From Candidatus Doudnabacteria bacterium (GTDB lineage: Bacteria > Patescibacteriota > Doudnabacteria > UBA920 > O2-02-FULL-48-8), in NCBI GenBank assembly GCA_016198045.1, contig JACQJI010000023.1, positions 1-10,852 of the forward strand: 10,852 bases of DNA. The letters run 5' to 3'. Both the position numbers and the translations under genes were made by a program. The notes beneath the pieces are model-generated. The model was not told the origin of the DNA and did no database searches. It saw only the letters and a program-made list of their open reading frames with translations. Of this stretch, positions 1 through 5,364 are shown piece by piece. Each line of letters begins with the position of its first letter. Position 1 is the stretch's first letter.

Positions 1-28
1 GCTGTAAACAATTTCTAACGGGATTCAT
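1..28 (-). CDS. 5' end of a downstream gene, cut by the window edge
   Basis: Only nine codons are visible, reading MNPVRNCLQ. The ATG at 28-26 overlaps the TGA of the preceding gene (27-25) in the same ATGA arrangement seen three or more times elsewhere in the window. A GAGGA Shine-Dalgarno stands on the minus strand at 37-33 with a 4-nt spacer, which supports a real translation start. The gene would be co-transcribed with the swivel-domain gene upstream. Nothing can be said about function from so few residues. The stretch at 12-26 (TTTCTAACGGGATTC on the plus strand) resembles, from memory only, an interspersed repeat motif of Parcubacteria-like genomes, so a repeat origin of this N-terminus cannot be excluded. 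Confidence 0.45.
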
Positions 29-1524
29 ATCTTCCTCACAATTCCTTTATTCGCATCGACCTCAACCAGATCGCCGTCCTTCAAAACTTTGGTGGCGATT
101 TTGGTGCCGATGATGCAAGGGATACCTAATTCGCGCGAAACAATGGCGGCGTGAGAAGTGATACCTCCTTGCTCGGTAACAATCGCTCCGGCTTTTTTCA
201 TGGCCGAAACGATGTCCGGGTCTGTGGCCACGCTCACCAAAATGTCTCCCCTATTCATCTTACCCGTATCTTTGGCGCGGAAAATCAATTTTACTGTTCC
301 TTTGGCATATCCGGATTGCGCGGTCTGACCCGTAAATTCTTTGATATTTTTATCAACTTTGGTCGCAATGGTTTTGAGCAGCTTTCGCTCCATGGCCCCG
401 GTATAAATTTCCTCAAAGCCTTTTTCCGTATAGAACGCGCAATGCTTTAGTCTTTGGGCTAAGAGCTTTTTGTCTACTTTTCGGCGAAGCAAACCGTCTT
501 TCACTTCTCCCTTCAGCATAAACTGGACTTGGTATCTCGACAGACCTAATCGCATGGCAATCTCCAGCAAAAGCGAATTGTGAAGCAGGTACAAATTCAA
601 AAGCTGGGCATGCCGGCGAAAGAGCTTGGATAATGCGAAGTCTTTAGCTGACTCAAACAGCCGGCGGTACAAGGGCGAGATATTTATTTTTTTGTAAAGC
701 TTGGCCTGATTTTGCTTTACTTCCCGAAGCTGTTTGGCATCTTTCGCAAGCAAGTCGCGGATCTCAACTTTCGACGCGGCCAGCTCCCGCAGTTCCCTAA
801 GATAGTGGCTCTCTCCAAACGGCTCTACATTACCGGCATAAATATATCCCAAATGTCCCCACTTCTCCACGTGCTTTCCAAGCGCACTCTTAAGATCTTT
901 TGTAACTTTTTTAACTTTTATTAACTTTTTAAACTTTTCATAAATAATTAACAGCTTTTCTCGCTCATCCGCCACAATCGTTTTTCTGGACGGAGTGGTA
1001 AAAATCAAAAAAGCTTGTTCTGCCTCTTCTTTATTTTTGCAAACCGAATACAGATAACTTTTTAACTTGTTCGTGAAATTGTTGTGGAACAAATCCACAG
1101 CCACGGGCAGCCAGCCGTAAGTATAAAGCTTGGTATGGATCCGGTCGTTTTGCTCATAAAGTCTCCAAAGCTGTTTATTGGAATAGCTCTTAAGCGGCAG
1201 TTTGGAGACTTTCTTCGAAAAATCAATAAGCTTTTTTGACCATTTAGTAATATTATTGTCCAAATCTTTTCCAAATTTAGGACGCTCAATCAAAGCCTTG
1301 AGCACCGATTCGGCGACTTCAAAAGAATCTTTTTCGCCCACGTAAAAATCCAGGGCGAATCGTTTATATACGCCCAAAAACTTCTTGTAGCTTTGGATAA
1401 AGCTGTAGCTTATGTCGTTGTTATAATAGCTGGCCGGGATTTGGAAAAAGAAAATATCGCAGTCTGGGATGTGCTCTCCCAACAGCCACTTATCTTTTGT
1501 TTCAAACAAATACTTCGGCTTCAT
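25..1524 (-). CDS. PEP-utilising-enzyme mobile (phosphohistidine) domain protein, carrier paralogue A
   Basis: A 499-aa protein with three parts. The N-terminal region covers about residues 1-115. A helical centre follows, with the YGWLP motif near 136-140, an FTTP motif near 175 and H218 in a KHVEKW context. A C-terminal PEP-utilisers swivel domain starts near residue 399. The phosphoacceptor motif GGITSHAAIVSREL is intact, with His458 at bases 153-151, and the domain ends with the family-typical VLKDGDLVEVD. Swivel domains carry a phosphate on this His between an ATP-grasp domain and an acceptor site. No ATP-grasp domain is present, so phosphate must come from another protein, plausibly the 310-aa one encoded at 9207-10139. 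I chose the ATG at 1524 because TTGTCA-N18-TATAAT lies immediately upstream and places transcription initiation on that ATG. In-frame alternatives are ATG at 1554 and TTG at 1560; both fall inside that promoter and have no Shine-Dalgarno. The acceptor substrate is unknown. Confidence 0.85.
   Translation of the reverse strand: MKPKYLFETKDKWLLGEHIPDCDIFFFQIPASYYNNDISYSFIQSYKKFLGVYKRFALDFYVGEKDSFEVAESVLKALIERPKFGKDLDNNITKWSKKLIDFSKKVSKLPLKSYSNKQLWRLYEQNDRIHTKLYTYGWLPVAVDLFHNNFTNKLKSYLYSVCKNKEEAEQAFLIFTTPSRKTIVADEREKLLIIYEKFKKLIKVKKVTKDLKSALGKHVEKWGHLGYIYAGNVEPFGESHYLRELRELAASKVEIRDLLAKDAKQLREVKQNQAKLYKKINISPLYRRLFESAKDFALSKLFRRHAQLLNLYLLHNSLLLEIAMRLGLSRYQVQFMLKGEVKDGLLRRKVDKKLLAQRLKHCAFYTEKGFEEIYTGAMERKLLKTIATKVDKNIKEFTGQTAQSGYAKGTVKLIFRAKDTGKMNRGDILVSVATDPDIVSAMKKAGAIVTEQGGITSHAAIVSRELGIPCIIGTKIATKVLKDGDLVEVDANKGIVRKI
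33..37 (-). promoter_or_regulatory. Shine-Dalgarno for the gene starting at position 28
   Basis: The minus strand reads GAGGA, then AGAT, then ATG. It lies inside the last codons of the upstream swivel-domain gene, so the two genes are probably translationally coupled. It is one of the few strong ribosome binding sites in the window and is the main reason to believe the truncated gene at the left edge. Confidence 0.5.
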
Positions 1525-1530
1525 GAAGTA

Positions 1531-1560
1531 ATTATAGACCGAAAGCGCCGTCATTGACAA
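1531..1560 (-). promoter_or_regulatory. Promoter of carrier paralogue A, predicted leaderless
   Basis: On the minus strand, TTGTCA (1560-1555) is followed by an 18-nt spacer and a perfect TATAAT (1536-1531). Initiation about 7 nt downstream falls on the A of the ATG at 1524, predicting a leaderless transcript. There is no Shine-Dalgarno in front of that ATG, which agrees. The -35 box occupies almost the same bases as the -35 box of the divergent plus-strand promoter. Confidence 0.6.
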
Positions 1561-1582
1561 AAGGCTAAAAAATTGCTAAAAT
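1554..1582 (+). promoter_or_regulatory. Promoter of the GC-rich histidine phosphatase gene
   Basis: A perfect TTGACA (1554-1559), a 17-nt spacer and TAAAAT (1577-1582, five of six consensus bases). Transcription would begin near 1589, leaving a leader of about 105 nt before the ATG at 1696. The -35 box shares bases 1555-1559 with the -35 box of the minus-strand promoter, so polymerase should be able to occupy only one direction at a time. Confidence 0.6.
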
Positions 1583-1588
1583 ATACAG

Positions 1589-1695
1589 TTACAATTCGTG
1601 CTCTCACTTGCGCGCAGTCGCGAGTTGAAGCCGTTTGCAACAGCGAGCACATTTCACATCTCATCAACCCCGTCCACTTTTCAGGGAGAATGCCG
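1589..1695 (+). other. GC-rich 5' leader with a possible hairpin
   Basis: This is the untranslated leader predicted from the promoter at 1554-1582. Base composition changes from AT-rich to GC-rich at about 1598. ACTTGCG (1606-1612) can pair with CGCGAGT (1619-1625) across a 6-nt loop, with one G-T pair. A weaker GTGCTC (1598-1603) / GAGCAC (1645-1650) pair encloses it. I recognise no known riboswitch. The reading frame of the downstream gene stays open back to 1573, but that extension shows no Shine-Dalgarno and no family similarity, so I treat it as leader. Confidence 0.3.
1684..1688 (+). promoter_or_regulatory. Shine-Dalgarno deciding the start at 1696
   Basis: GGGAG lies 7 nt before the ATG at 1696 but only 1 nt before the in-frame ATG at 1690. 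The spacing favours 1696 as the start codon. Confidence 0.55.
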
Positions 1696-2316
1696 ATGGA
1701 CCTCACGCTCAACGTCCCGAACGGCGCCGCCAGCGCTACCCTCTTCATCCGTCACACCCACTCGGTCCAGGCCGGACCGCAGGAGCGCCGCACGATCACC
1801 TCGGCAGGAATCGAGCTGTGTCGCCTGGCCTCGCTATTCTACATCGGCCTCGTGCGTCAGCTCGAGGAGCGGTTCGGAACGCAGGCCGTGTACTACGCGT
1901 CGCCGTTCATCCGCTCCGAACTCACACTGTGGGAGATCTTCCACCCGGAAGTGCGGCCGATCATCGACGAGCGGCTGGGCTTCAAGGCATCGCTCAAGGA
2001 TCTCCAGAGCGGCGAGTTCATGAAGGCGCACAAGGGGCAGTCGGTCCACGAGATCTACGCCGACTTTGTGGCCATCGCGGGCAACGATCCCGCGTTCAAG
2101 AACGACGCCCTCAGGTACCTCAACTTCGTGCAGGATACCTCGGTCGCGGTGAAGGTCGGCTGTGCGCACGAGACCTCGATCAGCAATGCCGCGCGCCTGT
2201 TCGACCTCCTGCCCATGGAGCAGTTGGGCTTGGAGGAATGCGAAGGCGTCATCTTCTTCTGCAGCCCCGATGGTCACGTCATCGGCGCGCAGAAGGTCGC
2301 CGAGACCAACTTCTGA
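1696..2316 (+). CDS. Histidine phosphatase superfamily protein, GC-rich, probably horizontally acquired
   Basis: A 206-aa protein. Residues 15-23 read TLFIRHTHS, matching the phosphohistidine motif of the superfamily (usually RHG) with R19, H20 and a Thr in place of Gly. ASPFIRSEL supplies the second arginine (R73), DERLG (about 99-103) fits the acidic loop, and GCAHETSIS gives the second catalytic histidine (H158). Family members transfer phosphate from a substrate to the first His and then to water. Substrates range from sugar phosphates to phosphohistidine proteins (the SixA type), and none can be assigned here. The start is chosen by the Shine-Dalgarno at 1684-1688. The gene has its own promoter, leader and terminator. 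It is far more GC-rich than its neighbours: 37 of 60 bases in 1801-1860, against 22 of 60 in 4861-4920. This composition indicates a different origin from the surrounding carrier genes. Confidence 0.8.
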   Translation: MDLTLNVPNGAASATLFIRHTHSVQAGPQERRTITSAGIELCRLASLFYIGLVRQLEERFGTQAVYYASPFIRSELTLWEIFHPEVRPIIDERLGFKASLKDLQSGEFMKAHKGQSVHEIYADFVAIAGNDPAFKNDALRYLNFVQDTSVAVKVGCAHETSISNAARLFDLLPMEQLGLEECEGVIFFCSPDGHVIGAQKVAETNF

Positions 2317-2349
2317 GAACATGGCTCGTCGTGCCTCGCTCACTTCTCA

Positions 2350-2402
2350 GGCGGCAGCGGTTTGTGCTTCTAGCACTTGCCCGCTGCCGCCTCCGTTTTT
2401 TT
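2350..2402 (+). terminator. Strong intrinsic terminator after the GC-rich phosphatase gene
   Basis: A perfect 11-bp stem GGCGGCAGCGG (2350-2360) / CCGCTGCCGCC (2381-2391). The loop contains a smaller GTGCT/AGCAC hairpin (2364-2368 with 2372-2376). After TCCG comes a run of seven T (2396-2402). It begins about 34 nt after the stop codon and insulates the next gene. Confidence 0.85.
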
Positions 2403-2428
2403 ATAAGCTTAGTTTATGTTAATATAAT
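2400..2428 (+). promoter_or_regulatory. Promoter of the second histidine phosphatase gene, predicted leaderless
   Basis: A perfect TATAAT at 2423-2428, with a weak TTTATA (2400-2405) 17 nt upstream that overlaps the T-run of the preceding terminator. Initiation about 7 nt after the -10 box falls within two bases of the ATG at 2433. The mRNA would therefore have essentially no leader. No Shine-Dalgarno is present. Confidence 0.5.
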
Positions 2429-2432
2429 ATAT

Positions 2433-3224
2433 ATGCCTGAATTCAAACAATTCGATCAAGGACCAACGGATCAGGAAATCCAAAAAGAACGGCCGGCGCT
2501 CACGGTCTATGTCCTCCGCCACGGCGAAAGCGAGGCGGATAAAAGCAAGCCCAACCGCGGCCTGACTGAGCATGGGCAAAGCCAGGTCCGCGAGAGCATG
2601 CAGGCTATTATTAACCAACTTGGCGCCGAGCTTCCAAACATTACCTTTCACTTGCGCGATTCCGGCACCGAAAGAACCCAGCAGCAAGTACAACTAGAAA
2701 GAGAAATTTTGCTGGCAGCCGGAGTGCCTGCAGAACATATCATCCTACCTAAATTTGGCATAGCGAAAAGATTAAAGGGCGTGCAAGGGATGGATCAGAA
2801 TCCGGAATTCCGCAAAAAACTTAAATCAGAAGAGTACCAGCAAAAAGTCGGTGCCGGCGGCGACATGGAGGCCTGGGCACTCTCTCCTGACGACGAACTG
2901 CCCGAAGGCATTGAATCGCGAGCACATATGGAAGCGCGATACAAAAAAGATTTAGCTAAAGTGGAAAACCTTATCCATCGCGGCATGGTCAGTCCCGATC
3001 AAAGAGTGGTAGCGATTGCCAACAGCCACTCTTCGATCATCACACTCGCGGCTGCATCGGAGCTGGGCGTGCCTGTGGATCAGCTCATGAAAAAACTGGG
3101 AGAAATCGGCCCGGAACGCGAAGTTGCCGGAGCGCAAGGGCTTAAATATGAATTCTATGCTGGTGGTCCGCACCAAGCCACACCGTTTGGCAGAGAAATC
3201 GAACAGGCTGCAGAGGAAATGTAA
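2433..3224 (+). CDS. Histidine phosphatase superfamily protein (phosphoglycerate-mutase-like)
   Basis: A 263-aa protein. YVLRHGESEAD (26-36) is the classical RHG motif with H30. LTEHGQSQV (44-52) matches the conserved helix after it, RDSGTERTQQQ (75-85) carries the second arginine (R81), and IANSHSSII holds the second catalytic histidine (H199). The arrangement supports a phosphatase or mutase acting through a phosphohistidine intermediate; the substrate is not evident. A 25-residue polar N-terminal extension precedes the catalytic core, and no signal peptide or membrane segment is visible. The frame is open far upstream, but the ATG at 2433 is the only start near the core and follows directly on a TATAAT box. 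G+C is intermediate between the GC-rich neighbour and the minus-strand operon. It shares the fold of the preceding gene but is not a close duplicate, and it converges with the minus-strand operon at a shared terminator. Confidence 0.88.
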   Translation: MPEFKQFDQGPTDQEIQKERPALTVYVLRHGESEADKSKPNRGLTEHGQSQVRESMQAIINQLGAELPNITFHLRDSGTERTQQQVQLEREILLAAGVPAEHIILPKFGIAKRLKGVQGMDQNPEFRKKLKSEEYQQKVGAGGDMEAWALSPDDELPEGIESRAHMEARYKKDLAKVENLIHRGMVSPDQRVVAIANSHSSIITLAAASELGVPVDQLMKKLGEIGPEREVAGAQGLKYEFYAGGPHQATPFGREIEQAAEEM

Positions 3225-3239
3225 AACTAAGCGAGACTG

Positions 3240-3273
3240 AAAAAATTCTCGGGGAATGCCCGAGAATTTTTTT
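3240..3273. terminator. Bidirectional intrinsic terminator between convergent units
   Basis: AAATTCTCGGG (3243-3253) pairs perfectly with CCCGAGAATTT (3259-3269) around a 5-nt loop. The plus strand continues into a T-run (3267-3273), and the minus strand into another (3245-3240). It can stop both the phosphatase transcript and the nine-gene minus-strand operon. The stop codon of the last operon gene (3274-3272) lies inside the plus-strand T-run, so the two units leave no spare sequence between them. Confidence 0.85.
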
Positions 3274-4732
3274 ATTTCTTAACTTTCCTGGCAATCCCTT
3301 TGTACCCATCAACCTCGACTAGGTCGCCATCTTTGAGCACATGCCGTGCAAATTGGGTTTGGATAATGCAGGGAACTCCGGCCTCGCGGGCGATAATGGC
3401 CGGGTGAGTAGTGATGCCGTGGCCGCCGTCGCAAATCAATCCCGCTGACCGCAGCACGGCGGGAGCCATGCTGGGCACGACTTGGATCGTGACAATGATT
3501 TCGCCTTTTTTAACTTTACTGATTTCATGCGGGTCATAAATTATCCGCACCGGCCCGCGGGCGATGCCTGGCGACACAGGCATTCCGGTGAATACCGAAG
3601 TGTTTTTGTTAAATCCGATCAAGGCATCATGATAGTTTTTCGCCTCCTTGCCGGTCATAATTTTGGTCTGCTTGCCATCGGCCAGCCAAGCGCCAAGCTT
3701 GATCCGGTCATTTGCCCGAGAAGTTAGGTCTTGCTTCCTGAGCAAACCGTCTTTGACATCTTTGGTGCTCAAAAACCGCACTTGCTTAAGGCTTAAATAA
3801 GTTCGACTGCCAATCTCCATCAAAACCTTGTCAAAGTAATACAACGATTCCGAAACATAGCGCTTGCGCAATTCTTTGAGATAAGCCAAATCCAACATGG
3901 AATCAACCAGTGCTGCCTCACCCTTTGTCAATCGAAGCTGGCGGCGAAGCTCTTTTTGCTTTTTATGGATCTCAAGGCGCTCGGCTACCATTCCGCGATA
4001 TACTTTTTTTGGATTATTTTTGAGCGCTTCTTTGAGGCTTGCTGCGATTTTGTCATAATCCAAAATCGGGTCGTCATAATCGCGAGTCAGCCAGAAAAAT
4101 CGTCGCTCGTGCTGTTTGATTAATTTCTCCACGGCTTTGCTTTTTAATTTATTCCGAATAATCTTAGCGGCCATGGCATAGAGATGTTCACGCTCAATCC
4201 TAGCCACCATGGCTTCCGGCTGCAAAGTCAGCTGGTTAAGAGTGTCGCTGGCTGCCGCAAAATCTATTATTCGCTTTTGCACGATTTCCAGAAGTTTCTT
4301 GTTGAGCGCGTCTTCCACAATCCAAACGTGGCCGTAACCGGCATAAACTTCCTTGTAGAGTTTTTCGTAAGTTTCATATGCCGAAACCAGCTGTCTGTTT
4401 GTAAATTTCGAAACGTCAGCGTGAAAGGATTTCTTGGCAAACTCCACTAGCTTTTTGCCGTTCTTGTGCTGAATCGCAACCAATCGCCGGCAAAGCTTCG
4501 AGTCTTTGGCAATGCGTTCAACCATCTTATCGGCGATTTGCTCAAACTCGACAGCTGGAATAAAAATGCTGAAGATCCGGTCTTGCATCAACATCAAAAT
4601 ATGCGGCACGTTTAAGCCGATATATTTTTTGGCTTGCCGGCACATGGCTTCCATGGACATGTAGTTGGGAAACGGACTCATGCGCTGGCGCTGCGAGCAA
4701 AACCGCCAGTCTTTTTTGTTGATTTTCTTCAT
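3272..4732 (-). CDS. PEP-utilising-enzyme mobile (phosphohistidine) domain protein, carrier paralogue D
   Basis: A 486-aa protein and the last gene of the operon. It has an N-terminal region (1-105), a helical centre with YGHVW at 133-137, an LTLQPE motif near 168-173 and KQHERRF near 206-212, then a swivel domain from about 384. The phosphoacceptor segment reads GITTHPAIIAREAGVP with His443; the preceding GG of the paralogues is HG here, and the region before it (VVPSMAP) departs from the usual TxPD. The centre also carries DVKDGLLRKQDL, closely matching DGLLRR in paralogue A. The catalytic His is retained, so phosphotransfer is plausible, but this is the most divergent swivel of the four fusions. 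The start is firm: ATGA overlap with the HAD gene and a strong GGAGGA Shine-Dalgarno (4744-4739) 7 nt upstream. Acceptor unknown. Confidence 0.88.
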   Translation of the reverse strand: MKKINKKDWRFCSQRQRMSPFPNYMSMEAMCRQAKKYIGLNVPHILMLMQDRIFSIFIPAVEFEQIADKMVERIAKDSKLCRRLVAIQHKNGKKLVEFAKKSFHADVSKFTNRQLVSAYETYEKLYKEVYAGYGHVWIVEDALNKKLLEIVQKRIIDFAAASDTLNQLTLQPEAMVARIEREHLYAMAAKIIRNKLKSKAVEKLIKQHERRFFWLTRDYDDPILDYDKIAASLKEALKNNPKKVYRGMVAERLEIHKKQKELRRQLRLTKGEAALVDSMLDLAYLKELRKRYVSESLYYFDKVLMEIGSRTYLSLKQVRFLSTKDVKDGLLRKQDLTSRANDRIKLGAWLADGKQTKIMTGKEAKNYHDALIGFNKNTSVFTGMPVSPGIARGPVRIIYDPHEISKVKKGEIIVTIQVVPSMAPAVLRSAGLICDGGHGITTHPAIIAREAGVPCIIQTQFARHVLKDGDLVEVDGYKGIARKVKK

Positions 4733-5364
4733 GCTTTGTCCTCCGAAGCCTTGGTGAAGGAGGATAAGTATTTGCTAAGTTTTTTCTGGAAGTCCCTAAA
4801 CCCCTGATAGTGAATGGTCTTGACCCCCATCTTTTTTGCTTCGATGAGGTTGAAATCCTGGTCGTCGATAAAGACTGCTTGCTGAGGTTTAACTTTAAAT
4901 TTCCTCAAAACAAACTGCATGGTCTTTTTTGACCCCTTAGCTAGTCTCAGATCAAAAGTATTGATAATATTTCTAAAATATTTTCTGGTTCCAAGCTTCT
5001 TAAGCGCAGCTTTAAACTGCGGCGGCGTGTTTTTGGATAAAATCAAAATCTTGTAGCCCTCTTTCTGAAGCTTGAACATCAGCTTGAAAACCGACTTGTT
5101 GGTAACCTGAAAAGAAATATGCTTTTTCAAAATGCTTTCCGGTGTCTCATTCAAACCGAGCTCTTGAATCGGCCCTTCCAAGGATTTTTTTTCGCTGATT
5201 TTCCCCATGGCAGCTTGGTTGAAGTATTTGTAATAAATCACATCATAAAGTTTTGCGTATGGAATTTTATATTTCTTAGCAAGCCACATACAGGTTTCTC
5301 GATAACTCCCCCTGGTTAAAACCCCGTAATAATCCACAATGATCAGTTTCATCTTCTTATTCAT
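4729..5364 (-). CDS. HAD-superfamily hydrolase (haloacid-dehalogenase-like), probable phosphatase
   Basis: A 211-aa protein with all four HAD motifs. Motif I is IIVDYYGVLT with nucleophile D11. Motif II is ILILSKN with S110. The motif III lysine lies in LAKGSKK (143-147). Motif IV is AVFIDDQDFN with D167 and D168. A helical cap fits residues 20-90 between motifs I and II. In most HAD phosphatases motif I is DxD; here the second Asp is Tyr (DYY), as in haloacid dehalogenases (DAY) and some degenerate members. This leaves open whether it is an efficient phosphatase. The gene sits between two carrier genes with 4-nt ATGA overlaps on both sides, so it is made together with them. A role in removing phosphate from the acceptor product is a guess from context. 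An in-frame ATG at 5352 is an alternative start. Confidence 0.85.
   Translation of the reverse strand: MNKKMKLIIVDYYGVLTRGSYRETCMWLAKKYKIPYAKLYDVIYYKYFNQAAMGKISEKKSLEGPIQELGLNETPESILKKHISFQVTNKSVFKLMFKLQKEGYKILILSKNTPPQFKAALKKLGTRKYFRNIINTFDLRLAKGSKKTMQFVLRKFKVKPQQAVFIDDQDFNLIEAKKMGVKTIHYQGFRDFQKKLSKYLSSFTKASEDKA
4739..4744 (-). promoter_or_regulatory. Strong Shine-Dalgarno for carrier paralogue D
   Basis: The minus strand reads GGAGGA ending 6-7 nt before the ATG at 4732, inside the last codons of the HAD gene. It is the strongest ribosome binding site of the operon. Together with the ATGA overlap it suggests independent high re-initiation on this last cistron. Confidence 0.65.

Noticed and set aside
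40..180. DNA repeats among 40-180, 5370-5520 and 6820-6970
   Set aside because: The similarity follows the conserved swivel-domain protein sequence and differs at many third-codon positions, so these are old paralogous segments and not recent duplications or mobile repeats.
1525..1560. Longer N-terminus for carrier paralogue A (ATG at 1554 or TTG at 1560)
   Set aside because: These codons fall inside the TTGTCA-N18-TATAAT promoter whose start point is the ATG at 1524, and neither has a Shine-Dalgarno. They remain possible if transcription starts further upstream.
1834..2343. Long minus-strand reading frame opposite the GC-rich phosphatase gene
   Set aside because: It is a compositional shadow: it overlaps a gene with clear catalytic motifs on the plus strand and has no recognisable domain, promoter or ribosome binding site.
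1635..2432. Upstream extension of the second histidine phosphatase frame across the GC-rich block
   Set aside because: The frame is open only because GC-rich DNA has few stops. The phosphatase 1 gene occupies another frame there, a terminator lies at 2350-2402, and the translated extension is Pro/Arg-rich without family similarity.
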